The position numbers and the translations under genes are program-made. A stretch of DNA of 64,000 nucleotides from the NCBI GenBank assembly GCA_026929865.2, contig CM049404.1, forward strand, positions 10,834,501-10,898,500. The letters run 5' to 3'. Positions 1-12,357 of this stretch are shown in pieces. The notes under the pieces are model-generated. The model did no database searches. It was not told the DNA's origin and saw only the letters and a program-made list of their open reading frames with translations. The first letter of the stretch is position 1; each line of letters opens with the position of its first letter. This DNA comes from Hyperoplus lanceolatus. Its lineage: Eukaryota > Chordata > Actinopteri > Uranoscopiformes > Ammodytidae.

Positions 1-563
1 GTGGTAAATAAAAAGGAAGTGAGTTACAATAATTGTATGGCTGCAGCAGCAATAATAAAACACATACAACACATTTATATCTAGTGCTATAGTATAAGCC
101 TTCAAAAAGTCCCACAGTACCTCCAGAAAGATGAATGCCAAAGTTGCAGTAAAGAGCCTGCAGCAGATCTGAGAGCAGCCTGTATGGCATCAAGGCCTCC
201 GGCTACATAATAAGGAAATGGAAGTGAGGTTGTCACGAGACAATGCCTTTGCTGCTGCCAGCCGCCGTGCAAGTTGAGACCCATGTGTTGATGTTTGCTG
301 CTACTCTCTGTTGGTGATGGAGCCGCTCCATGGCCTTTAGCAGATTTAATTTCCGCCAGAGATTTCTCAAACGTTCGGGACGCGAGGCAAGGTTGTGCCT
401 GCTCCGATGCACCTGTCTTTTAAGATGCAGCGACCTGTGGAATAGGCATTTATATATTTAAAAAAAACACAAAGTTAGAAAGCTTAGAATTAGATTGCAA
501 ACTTTTTTTTAAATGCAAAGCAAAATACTTAAGAATGATTTTTTCTGTATGTTGAGTACAGCG
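1..563. other. Noncoding, no gene recognised
   Basis: Positions 100-430 are GC-balanced and free of recognisable repeats, unlike the surroundings, and could be a conserved noncoding element. No protein family was recognised on either strand. Confidence 0.35.
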
Positions 564-932
564 TTAAAGCTATAGTGCGTAACTTCTTTTGCCCCCATGA
601 GGAATTCTTAATAATTACAACAACACTGTTGGTTCATCTACATAAGGTAAGCCTTTGTGATCTTGCATGGATTTTATTCCTTTGTGCTTTGTGCCAGGTT
701 TTTTCTAAGCAGTAGAATCAACCACTGAATGATGCTTTGGGTGCTTCTTGTGAGTTTTCTGAGCTCCTGCGCCAATGTCAGGGGGTGACACTAGTTTGTA
801 AACGCTGCCACACTGAGAAATACATAGTGTTTTGCGAAACTGATAGGATCAATAAACTTTGTGTCAATTCGTTTGGCGATGGCTTAAATGTAACCGTCAA
901 AGTTATGAAAAAGTTACACACTATTACTTTAA
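564..932. mobile_element. TTAA-flanked MITE, AGCTATAGTGC family, copy 1
   Basis: TTAA at 564-567 is followed by AGCTATAGTGCGTAACTTC. The far end GTTACACACTATTACT is followed by TTAA at 929-932. The interior matches, in opposite orientation, the copy at 45773-46168. TTAA on both sides points to a piggyBac-type target duplication. Confidence 0.7.
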
Positions 933-3106
933 AGTCAGTCACAAAGAGTATATACTTTAACATTTTTGAAGTTACTGGTGTCATTGTGGTGAGAGTGCAT
1001 TGCGTCACCTTCCACTCATTAACTTCCACGCATTGCTCCTCCACTACTTTCATGCCCCTGTGGTCGGAGGCAGCACGTTTCATGTTTGCCTTTGTGATGG
1101 ACATGAATGTGTTTGCCTGGGAGAGCGCGCGTGCACACGCCTGTTTGTGAGACGCGCGCGTGCACGTCGTGAACCCGTGGTGCGTGCTTCTGTGTTTGCG
1201 AGAGCTGTTTTTCTGAGTCGGTTAGAGGGGAGGTCTTACACTCTCGAAAAAAAAAAATACCCCACAATTCCTTGCACCTCTGTGGGCAGTGGTGGCCGTG
1301 GCGGCGGCAGCAACAGCAGGCTGATTTCCATGAGAAAAGAGCATCAGTTGGGTTAATGGGAGGGACAGCTCTCTGAGGGGACAAACGGTAGTTAATAACC
1401 AGGGAAGAATCGGAAAAGCTCTGATCCCTTTCTTTGTACTTCTTCACCTTCTTGGAGGCAGAGATAGGACAGGGTGGGGGGTGGGGGGTGCAGAGTAAAT
1501 GATTGAGGGGACAAGGGACACTGGGTTCATGCTAGAATGGATGTGTTTTCGCTGAAGAGGCTGCCTGCAATAAGATTGAACTATTTGTTATTTTCTCAGA
1601 GCAGTGTGAGAAAAAAAAGCAGAGAGCCCGAGAACGCCGTTTGTGTGCGTGTGCGCAATCCCATGTACGTGTGTTTACATGCTCATGTGTTGGGTGTTAT
1701 TGGATGGGGAAAAGTTTATTTATTTGTGATGTGTGAGGCTTCACACATGCTGTAGCCACTGGGGAAGAGGAGATGCTGGATACACTGCGTTAGATTAGAG
1801 TGAGGAGTACAGATGGACGGACAAGGAGGACAGAAGAAGGAAGAATATCCATGCTTGCATATCTCCATTTGATCTACTAATTTGATTCATAGTTTAGCCA
1901 TATTCAGACTTTATTTTATAGTATGGCAAGGTTCTTGTGACGCTGCTTGTTCAACCTTTGAGACAAATGTGGGTTCCTTTGTTAATGTTGAATATTCCTC
2001 AAAGGTGTCAAAAAGAGTATTGTTTTTGTGTGAGTGCTGAAAATCGGTCAGCATACGAGTGCAAAGCATGGATTGTTTATTTGTAATTGAAACGCTATCA
2101 TCAATCTTTCTTAGTCTTATTTTACAATAAAAAGTTTCCTTCATCTCCGACTGTGGAAGAATGTTTCTAAGAACACAATTCCTCCGTTACAAATGAAAAG
2201 CGGTGAAACTTAGCTTGGTACTCTCATGTTATGCTGCTGCTGTAGGTCTGATGTGATCACTAACTTATCATGGTGGGCTAATGTGGTAGCCAAAGTTAGC
2301 TTATGTTAGCTCACTTTCATAGGCTGAATAGAAGTTAATTAGTGACCATGGCAATGGTGTACATATATTTATCCAAATAATCTTGTCTCAAGGTCTAATT
2401 CCTGTACAATCATTTCACTGGATGTACGCCTAGAGGTTGATTTGGCTGGATTTGGGTCTGGTGTTGTGAATTGTTTGAAGCTCAGTAGAAAGCGCTGATG
2501 CCCCTTCTTTACTTGTTCAATACATTTTGTGAAATTGGACTCCGATGACAGCAGTTTTAAGCTAATGTTACACTTGCTCAATCTGTTCAGAGGAAGACAT
2601 ATCTGTCTTTTAAGCTAACAGGGTTTTTATTTGGTATAAAGTTTCCCTGCATGTCCGTCTTGCCTTCTCTTTAGTAATTGTAGCACTACATACATACATG
2701 AATTACGTGTAGTTGGCAGCCGCGACAGAGAGAGAGAGGAACGATGCTTTGCTGTGTGTGATCGACTGATTGAAAACAGACATACAAATGTGCATTGCAG
2801 CACACACTCACACACTCGCAGATCTTTACAAGGCCAATTAAAGCCAAAAAAACCAAAACACATATCATTTTTTATTATGCATAGACACAAAAGCTAATAA
2901 TACAAGCACACATGCTCTCATTTACTCTCCATGCGGAGGCTCTGACGGGTCCTGCAGAATGCCGGTCAGAAATAGTAAGAGGATGCTAGATGCTTGAACC
3001 GCATACTGCCACTTTTCCTTGTGGAACTTTTTCTAGGAAGAGCGGGGCAGCTGTGGCTTTTCAGAACCTAGATCCATCCATCAAGCAGCAGCACCCATGA
3101 TCTACA

Positions 3107-3110
<4 letters not shown>
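933..3110. other. Noncoding, no gene recognised
   Basis: A short GC-richer patch with CGCGCG words lies at about 1120-1350, followed by a GGCGGCGGCAGCAACAGCAG stretch. Nothing resembling a conserved exon is seen. The rest is AT-rich. Confidence 0.5.
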
Positions 3111-3183
<73 letters not shown>

Positions 3184-3185
3184 TG

Positions 3186-3260
<75 letters not shown>
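3111..3260. repeat. (CA)n microsatellite
   Basis: About 150 bp of CA with interruptions at 3181-3186 and 3211. It is followed by a pyrimidine-rich stretch and an ATCC repeat at about 3370-3402. Confidence 0.97.
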
Positions 3261-3262
<2 letters not shown>

Positions 3263-6200
3263 TTCCCTCCCCTCTCCGTTTCAGTGTATCTTCATTTCTT
3301 GCCGTCCCCTCTTTTCTTCTCTCTCTCTGTCTTCTTCCCCCCTTTCCTCTGTCCATCCGTTTGGCCCTTCATCCATCCATCCATCCATCCATCTATCCAT
3401 CCTCCTCCTCCTCCCAGACTGAGTTTACAGCCCCCAGGCCACTTCCGCCAGGCTGTCTGCAACAGATTTATTAATAGGTTTTCTCTCTGTGCAGTAAACA
3501 CACTGCGTTGGTTTAGGGGGTCGTCGCTCAGACACTGATAGACTTGTACTTAACCTCGGGCACCGACGGGACTTGTTGGGAATAGAGGAGAGTCTGTTGC
3601 TTTCAGAGATGATCCACGGCAGATGAAGTCACAACCAAACAGAGGGGCTGCTGGGAGGAAACATGTTGTGGAAACACAAACTAAAAAATGCAGCGAAAGA
3701 GGCCAAAAATAAAAGTTGTTGTGCCATTTCTCAGGTGGATTCTGGTGCAGCGAGCAGAGGAAATGTAGTGTCACGAAGGTCATTGGGTGGTCTAAACTAT
3801 TATCTGGTTGCAAAATGTGCAGGGCTAGCCACCCGCAGCTTTTGCCTCAGTGGTCATGAAACTGTAGATGTTAAATATATTTGTCCAGGCAACACTCCTG
3901 GTCCAGGAGATTGAAAAACAATCTTAACTTGCTGCTCACTAAGCCCAGACCACCTCTAGTTAGTAGGTATAGTGTCAAATGTCAAACAGTCGGTTTGTCG
4001 ATCTTAAGCGTGTAACCCGTTACCCCACAAAATAATTTAGTGTGAAATGCCCCTTCTCTTGGTCAGTTCGCTATAAAGCATGTTGTTTAAACTCATACAT
4101 TCACAGGTAAATCTTTGGTTCTTATGACTTTGATTTTGGAAAGACAAAAGGAAAACACCAGCACCCTCCAAACATTTCAGAACCAGAATATTTGTTCCAA
4201 GAGTTTGATAAAGTCACCGTTGAGCTATAAATCCTTCAAGTCCGTGTTGGGGGCACAACCATCTGCACCAGACGTTTATTGAATTTGCCGGAGCCATTTC
4301 AGAAGCAGTAGAGAAGCTCTAGATCTGCTGGTCGGTCGTCTACAGACATACCCCCCACTCTCTCCCCCCCAAACCCCCTGCAATGAAACATGACCTGGTG
4401 CTCTGCTGGCCTGTCACCATGCTCACAGAAAGGATTTACTGACGTGTCCTCACGGATTGTGTCAAGGTGAGGGAGACGGAGACGTTGGACAGACAAGAGG
4501 GTTTGAGGCCTCGTGTATGAATGATGACACTGATGCTGCAGTCTGATGAAGTGGAGCTTTTTGTTGCCTGGTTTGCCTTTCCGTCTTAAAAACGGTCTCC
4601 CAATGTCTCTTGGGAAGTTTGATGAAGATAACTTTTATGCTTTGGCAGGCCACGGCTTCCTACATAGTGTGTGTTTTAGCTGCAACTAACATCAAGTTTG
4701 GATTATTCATATAATAAATAATGGTTAAGTTACTAAAAAGTGAAAATATCCCTTAAAACATGGTGCTGTAAAAGCATGTAAGACATTTCAACAGTAAGCA
4801 GCTGGCTCAATTTAGGCTGAAAAATAGGCTGTATAATTTATAAAGCTGATTTTTGATTATTTGTGAAATAATTGTAATTTTAAATAGTAATCTTTCTGTT
4901 TTTGTGTTGTTGTATGATTGTTGGTTTTTGAATTGTACGGTGTGCTGCAGAGAACCAGAAATGTGCTATAGATTTCACTTAATACATAATAATTTCAGTA
5001 TAGCAGCTTTCATATAACGTTTTTCAAAAGATTAAAAAAGTATTCAAAATAAATAGATAAGTAAATAAAACCAAGAAAAAAAACATACAAACCATCAAAA
5101 CAAAACCTACAAGGCTGAGTAAAAATGTTAATAAAAAAGAATGAGAAACGTCCAACAACAGGCAACATGGGACTCCATATGAAAAACACATAAGAAACAA
5201 ATCAAAGAGAATATATTGCGGTGAGACAAAGGCCAATTTAAAAAGACGGGTCTTCAGTTGCTTTTTAAGAATATCGTCAGAGACCACAGGCCATATGTCT
5301 AGAGGAAAAGAGTTCCATAGTGTTGGAGCCACATTTCCCCTAAAGCATTTTCAGAGCTCACTGTGACATTCATATAGTTTTTTTTAGGGCGCTCAAAAAC
5401 AGCAAATTCTTTATTTATTTATTTATTTATTACGGCTCACGGCCATAGCACATGGCATGGAGCACACAATTTCTCACAGAGGATAAACTTGAATCAGCAA
5501 GAATTTGGCATTATATGTGAAACATTTATTCAAATGATTAATTAATTATCAAAACTGTTAAACAATGAACTTTCTTTCAGTTGAGTTTGATTCATTGAAT
5601 TGATTTCCTGGGCTTTAGTGTCATTTGGAATATTTCTATTAATTATCTGGTATTTATTACCAATTCAACCAACCAGTTTTTGAGCTTTTAACCTTGTGTC
5701 CTTCGCTCCTCTTATTCTTGTGTGTTTGTTTATTGATCTATGCAGCAAGCAGCTGCATGTTGCATATAATATCTATTTTTGTATTATTATGCTCCCTCTG
5801 TTGGAGCCAGTTAAACAGGCAGCCAATGAGTAGACCGTGTCACACAAACACATGGCTATACGTTCTTAACGATGGCTAAAAGATTGCGACTAACAATAGT
5901 TTTCGTTATCAACTAATTTGCAGATTATTTTCCTAAACAAATGATTCATCGTTTTGTCCGTAAAAAATGACAGAAAATTCTCAGAAGTTCTACATAGCCT
6001 CAGTTATAACATTCAAATGGATTGTTTTGTCTGAACAACAGATAGTACAGACAAAGATATGCATTATACACTAAAGAAAAAACACAATAAAAAAGGCCGA
6101 TTTGATTTTCAAAATTGTTGCTCGCTTAATTTTTTTCAATGAACAACTAATCAATTAATCTTTAACTCCAAATGCTGAAAAAGACTGTTTGTAATCTGGA

Positions 6201-9070
6201 TTTTGTAGCTGAAAAAGAATCATAAAAACAATTAAATGTAATGCTTATTAATCCACAAAAATTAACTGAGGACATTTCTGATCCATTAAAAATGAATTCA
6301 TGTCGTTTTCAAATGTGAGGATTTTTCTTTTCATAATTTCAGACGTTGCTAATTGAATACTTTCACTATCTTAACATTATGTCAAATGTTTTCCCTGTCA
6401 AAATAACTCAATACTTCTCATATGAAAAAAGAATGTGTTGCTATGTTTGACATTTCTTCCTTTTTTTATTCAAAAAGAGAATGACCAGTAGATGTTCCTC
6501 TCTCCTTTGACAGGGTCTATAAATGAATGGTACTGACATGTGGAGCTTAGCAGGTCTTTACCTCTAACAATGGAGACCCATTATCAAGAACTGGGTCGCC
6601 CAAAAGCATCTGCACCAAACAGTGGCCAGAGATGTATCACCTGTTGCCATAGTGCAACTGATAAAGTCAATCCTGATTTAGTTCATTTGTAGGATTTTCA
6701 CCCTGGTTTTGAAACAGATCTAAATACACCCCCAGTCTAAAGAATAAAACTGATTTAGGATCAGCAGCGGCCCTCCTGTTCTTATCTATTCACATTACAT
6801 TGCGGTGCACCGGCATCGTGCACTGCTGTGTAGCCGGCAGGAATGCACCGGTACTAGACAGTCTAGTATGCACATGCAGAGAGAGAGAGAGAAAGGACTG
6901 GTGCATGCCAAAGTGTTGTTGAGATTCAACATGTGACTCAGCACTGAGTTATGTGTGTGTGTGAGTGTGCGTTAGCGGCACACAGTCGTAGTCCAGTGTA
7001 GGGATGCCGAATAGTGAGTCAGCGAATGGGACACAACCCGATCCAGCAGAGAAGAAGAGAGAGAGAGGGAGAGAGACTATCAGCTATAGTGGCAGTGACA
7101 GAGGGCTGCGCTGGTTCACAGTCAGTGAGAGAGCGGCGTGCAGCCACAGTGTCTGATGACACATCCCCTCTTCCTTCCTCTGAATTGATTTTTAATTATG
7201 CCTCCGCCATCCCCGCCCTGCTGCTCACTAAATGATGCCAAACTCCAGAAAAAAGTTCTTCACAGCTCTGAGTCAACAGAGGGAGATGGAGACAGTGTGT
7301 TGTAATATATGAGCTGGGATTTAAAGAAAATTAGTTGATTGATTGGCTGACACTGGAGATTTTTCTTAGAGAAAGAAAGTCTTAAAGTAATGAGGAGAGA
7401 GCACAGAAATAGAGGAGAGAGAGAGTCAATTATTCTCTACCAGCAAACCCATGCAAAAGGACTGTTACACATCATCTCTGCCATTACTGAGTCCGGTTTC
7501 AGTCCATCCAAGATGAGATAAATACTGTCACAAGTCCTACATCAACACATTACTCATTAAGTTCAAGTACATATTTATGCATGTTTAAAAGTAAACGTGC
7601 TCATGATAAAGAATGACCTCTGTCAGTGTTAAAATAAGTAAATATGAGTTATTGCTTGGTGCTGCCCACGGTGGAGCTCATCAAACCACTCATTTAATTG
7701 TTCAGAATGGAAGAATAATCCATCACATTTTCTGAAGTGATCACGTTATGTGTGTTTTGTTAATTTGTTCCTGGAACTCTTTACTCTCAAACAATGTTGT
7801 TGAGTACAACATTTCCCTCTGAAATGAAGAGAAGGTTAGGAAATAAAACAGCTAATACATATATTGATGAAATGGATACAAGATGCACCATAAAAAGGTA
7901 ATTGACGCAAAGTTGGCCTATTGCTTTGACCACTGTGTAGTCCATGGATGCTGACTGGTGGGTGTCCTATTTAAGTGAGGCTGTGTGTACAACTACTATG
8001 TGTATTAAGAGCCATTTCATATCTCAGTAAACGTATGTCAAATTCAGTTATCTTTAGTAAAATCTCCACAAGTTCTGATGTTGACATATTCTCATTTGGG
8101 ACTGTCTGTGCCCTTTACCTCTGCAGCTGTAGAGGTTGTTAGGTGTATGTGTGACGTTTTGATATTAATGTTTAAGTCACAATTTTTATTATTATTCAGG
8201 AGAATTCATGCAAGGCGGATCAGGTTTTAATTCAGATGTCTGTCAATAGAAAATGATGATAAATCGTTTCTGCAGTTATTATCTTTTCTATAATGTTTAA
8301 TGGGTCAATTGTATTACAGGAGGTGTCTTGTAAGGTTTTATTAATTTTGATCAACAGAAATTCATAGATATTTGAATAATAATCAATATAGTGAAGGCAG
8401 TGTTTATTAATGTATTTGCCAACAACTCAAACTCCTCTGAAGCATCTATCTTAATATATATCTAAATTAGTAATACAGAATAACTATAGCTGGAGCATAT
8501 TTAATGATGTGTGTTATAATAAAACATCAATTCATTTATACTTCTGGAAAAAAGTCCTCAGTGTTTTATAAGACATGTATTTATGCACGCGAAGAAGTCC
8601 TCAGAGCCTGGATTCAAACTTATAAATGAAAATGACATATACAATATTAATGCTCCTCTGATGGTCAAGGCCTTCGGGCTTCCTTTCGGCCTGTATTAAT
8701 TAATCAAAAAATATTTGATTAATCAATTAATGAATTAATTACTAATAGATAGGAATATTCACTAATAGATAGAATTTATATTATTATTTTAAACAAAAAA
8801 TGAAAGATTATGAGTATATTTCATATTCATGTTATTTCATATTGCATGAACTTGTTTCATATTTTTCATGATTAGTTATAGAAGTTGAAACACCTCAAAT
8901 GCCTTTATATCTGTCACAGTGATTATATATATCATTATTGTTATTAAACATTATCAAATGTCTATTTATTACTCATTATAAATGCTAAATTGGAGTGTCA
9001 GCGCCATAGTGAATCATCACTCATCAGCCCTTCTGGTTTTCTCCCCCCTCTCTAACCTGCTTCCTCCCAT
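3261..9070. other. Noncoding region, no gene recognised
   Basis: AT-rich DNA with a TTTA repeat near 5412-5433 and a degenerate repeat around 5500-6450 whose TGATTAATT-type words recur near 24660 and 28200. No exon-like conserved sequence is seen. Confidence 0.5.
5024..5332 (-). pseudogene. Possible fragment of a LINE open reading frame end
   Basis: An open frame reads MAPTLWNSFPLDI, then DILKKQLKTRLFKLAF, on the - strand. This resembles the LWNSLP...FKxxLKTHLF wording near the C-terminus of fish non-LTR retrotransposon polyproteins. It is short and not flanked by other reverse transcriptase motifs, so the call is tentative. Confidence 0.35.
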
Positions 9071-9073
9071 CCT

Positions 9074-9076
<3 letters not shown>

Positions 9077-9112
<36 letters not shown>
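9077..9112. repeat. (TC)n microsatellite
   Basis: A CT dinucleotide run of about 35 bp after a C run. It is followed by several hundred bases of pyrimidine-rich DNA to about 9470. Confidence 0.9.
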
Positions 9113-9114
<2 letters not shown>

Positions 9115-9830
9115 CTGTGTTGAGATCAGCTGCCTTGCTCCCTCTCTTCTCCCCTCTGTTCTCCAGCATACTTCTCATCATTATTTCTTCAAGTATTCTC
9201 TCTGTCCCTCTCTCTCTCCTTTTCTTTCCTCCACCACCACTTACCAAATTAAACCCCCTCACCCACTGCTCGCAGCATTCCAGCAGCTTCATAAACACAC
9301 ACGTGGTACCAGACATGTCCTCAGAGGGACTTCCTCCTCCCTTGTCCTCCCATCCCTCCAACTATTCTCTTCCCCTTTTCCCTCCATCTTTTATCTCTCC
9401 ACCTCTGTCTCTGTCTCTCTTTCTCTCCCTTTGTCTCCCTTTGTCTCCCTCTTTCCCCCACATAGGCCCTCTCTTTCTGCTCAAAGATCTCGGGGGAACA
9501 ACAACAACATGTTGGAGAAATGAAAAGTGGGGTGCGTCCCCTTTAGGGCCCGTGTGAAGGTCCCCGGTTTGATTGAAGGGCCCTTTTCTGTGGTGTGCGG
9601 TGTGAAAGCTGTCCTAATTCAATGATAAAGTGCTCTGAGATGGAGTCCAGTGAATAGCCAACAAAGGCCAGCCTGTGTGTGGTAGAGGGGATTTTGGTTC
9701 ACATCCAGCCTCTGCCTCTCCGCTCCGAGAGGGGGCCTATTATAACGCTCTCTGCTGGACTCGGTCACGTGACGTGGCCCTCGCTGCTGCCTGCTACTAG
9801 TCCCCCCTTTCCTCTCCTCCCTATTCCTCC

Positions 9831-9915
9831 TCTCCTCTCCTCTCCTCTCCTCTCCTCTCCTCTCCTCTCCTCTCCTCTCCTCTCCTCTCCTCTCCTCTCC
9901 TCTCCTCTCCTCTCC
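9831..9915. repeat. (TCTCC)n pentanucleotide minisatellite
   Basis: Seventeen near-perfect TCTCC units. The strand asymmetry (all pyrimidine on +, GGAGA on -) makes a mirror-repeat tract that could form triplex DNA. Confidence 0.95.
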
Positions 9916-10035
9916 TCCTCCACCCCAGTGTGGCCCGGCCAATCCGCTCTCATCATCGCCCACCTCTTCATGCTGTCGCTTTGGTCGGATGGTCTCATTT
10001 TGCCACCGAGTGACTTTCAGTAGCTGCCATCTGTG

Positions 10036-10038
<3 letters not shown>

Positions 10039-10101
<63 letters not shown>
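10039..10101. repeat. (GT)n microsatellite
   Basis: About 31 uninterrupted TG units. Confidence 0.97.
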
Positions 10102-10103
<2 letters not shown>

Positions 10104-10709
10104 CCCATACGTACAGGGCGACTTTAGCTCTTCTCAAGCGACAGCAGGCTGACGGAGAAACTATAGAGAAAAAATGTAATTTCACAAATCAAAATGAAGC
10201 ATCTTCTCACCTTTCCATTATGTGACCCATCCACAAAAAGCTTACCTATTTATAGACCACTGTTACAGTGACAGTTGATGGTGATTTACGGGCTGTTCAG
10301 TGTACACCCAGAGAGGCTCTAGTGTTTTTCAGATCCTTTCACCATGCTTTGTGGTCTGAAAAAAAGTGTCTCATACTACTCCTTTCTGTTTCCCAGCTGT
10401 CTTCCTTAAAAACAATATACAAAGTCCTTGTATTTCTTTTATGTTTTTTTATTTTAAGTTAAATCGAGTTTAAATTCTTAATTGCTCATTTCCCTCTTTG
10501 TGGAGCTGATGACATTCTTTCCTTTCCTTGTTCGCCTTCCTCTGGCAGATCCAAAATACTTTTCTTGTCTATTTCAGCAGTAAAAAACTTTTGTTGCACT
10601 CCCATTTCCTTCCAGGTAGACATGAACCGGAACTTAATTGGCAGCCCTTCAGGTTAATCTGTAGACTTCAGTCATTTGTGTCAGGCAGAAATATACTGTG
10701 TGTGTGTTC

Positions 10710-12030
10710 CAGGCCCGGTTCTAGACAGTTAGATTTGGGTGGGCCTGTAGAAATTTTGGGTGGGCACACTGGGCACAGAGGCAGAGCGCGCGCAGTGCGT
10801 GAGCCGAAGTTTTTAGCCCTTGTAAGATCTCTGCGTCTGCTTTTTGGCACATTTACTGTGAATTGTGTAGAACACAATATGCAAATAAACTTTGAGTGTT
10901 ACTGCGTGGGAGATTTGACTCTTGCATGTTTTTTTTTCCCAAATGTTTATGAATAACATATAATATACATTATATACAACATAATGTATCTTTTTTTTAA
11001 TTGTAGGCAGCCTGAGCTGATTGAAGCTGAAAGCTTTGGGACTGGGCAACCTGGATGGTGGTAGTCCAGAGCTATATAGTATACACACTACTTTCCACTA
11101 TTGCCTCTGATGTCCAGCTTGGTGAAAATAGTAGACAGCCGAGGTCACAACCCTGCTAGGGGGATCCGGGGGTATGCCCCCCCCGGGAGATTTTTTTACC
11201 TTTTTAAAGTGAAATGCATGAATCTGGTGCACTTTGAGAGGAAAAGTAAGAGGCTAAATCTGAGGAATTTTGTGTGAACAAATAATTTGAAGACACTGGG
11301 TCGGATGAATTAGAAGCTATTGAAGAAAGACACATGGATTTTCCATAGAAATATAAATTAGAAATAAAATATTATACAGGGTCCTCTGGGTTGGGCTTGG
11401 AGCTCTTTTTCTTTTACGGGACATATTTTTCTGTAATATAATGAATTAATTTAAATGCAGTGAGAGGAACGAAGCAGAAGAACTCTGTTGTCCAGTTATC
11501 TTTTTTTTCCACAGACGAGGCTGAAATAGGCTATAGACTATAGGCCTACTCAAGTGCATGGGCAACTGAGGGCAGCCCCATTTTCAAATATTTTTAAATA
11601 AACTCAATACACACTGTGCATGCCATGGACTTGAACGTGACGTGATCGGTTAACCTCGGATTACCTCCCAGATGAACTGATTCAATTATTAAGATATTAA
11701 CTATCTACCAAAACATTGTATTCCTTTTATTGTATGATAATTTACATTCACATAATAATAATAAAAATTGGGGGGGGGCCCCCCTGGCAGTCGGGACTCT
11801 AAGCAACCGCTCATTTCGCTTATGCCTCGGGCCGGCGCTGCTGACCAGTGACCACTGTAAGCGGGTGGGTAACTTGGAGGCAGGCTGTCCTGCCCACCCG
11901 ATAGTACAATTAGAACCAATGCATGGTAATGGTATATTCTTTAGTATTAATTAATTGTCTGTATTTTATTTGACATTTTCTTGTACAGCGAATGAACAAG
12001 TCCGTCCGATAGTGGGTCTGGACTTCCACC

Positions 12031-12070
<40 letters not shown>

Positions 12071-12148
12071 TTTCTTTTTGATTGGGTGGGCACAGCCCAC
12101 ATTTGGGTGGGCACGGCCCACCCTGGCCCCTGGCTACCGCCGGCTCTG
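10710..12148. mobile_element. hAT-like nonautonomous element with nested repeat
   Basis: The left end CAGGCCCGGTTCTAGACAG and the inverted right end CAGAGCCGGCGGTAGCCAG are imperfect TIRs with the hAT-type CAG...CTG ends. The 8-bp flanks GTGTGTTC (10702-10709) and GTGTGTTT (12149-12156) look like a hAT target-site duplication. GGGTGGGC words recur near both ends. A GC-palindrome block (11165-11187) shared with 30077-30098 and a TA repeat near 12040-12066 lie inside. No intact transposase is seen. Confidence 0.65.
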
Positions 12149-12357
12149 GTGTGTTTTGACTTTCTTATGTCTTCTTTAATCATCTTCTCACCCCTTGGAT
12201 TTATAATGGGACCCCTTGAGAGGCTGCTACCCTTAGGTTGAGAAACACTGCATTGGAGGTCTGTTGACTTTACTACAGGCCCAATGTTTGATTGTCACCT
12301 TCCTTTCACCTGTTCCAACGCTGCACATTTATACTTAATCCAAAGACATTAATGTTA

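Noticed and set aside
737-1150. 137-codon open frame on the + strand and an overlapping frame on the - strand
   Set aside because: Most of it lies in a TTAA-flanked MITE also found in a TM9SF4 intron; no family resemblance.
3061-3474. Open frames of repeated Thr-His or Cys-Val around 3.1 kb, and similar ones at 13.8, 19.0 and 47.0 kb
   Set aside because: They are translations of CA/GT microsatellites, open only because the repeat lacks stops.
8982-9557. 191-codon open frame rich in Ser, Leu and Pro
   Set aside because: It reads through CT-rich low-complexity DNA and has no recognisable domain or splice context.
9619-10185. 188-codon open frame on the - strand with RRGEE repeats
   Set aside because: It is made by the TCTCC minisatellite and the GT repeat.
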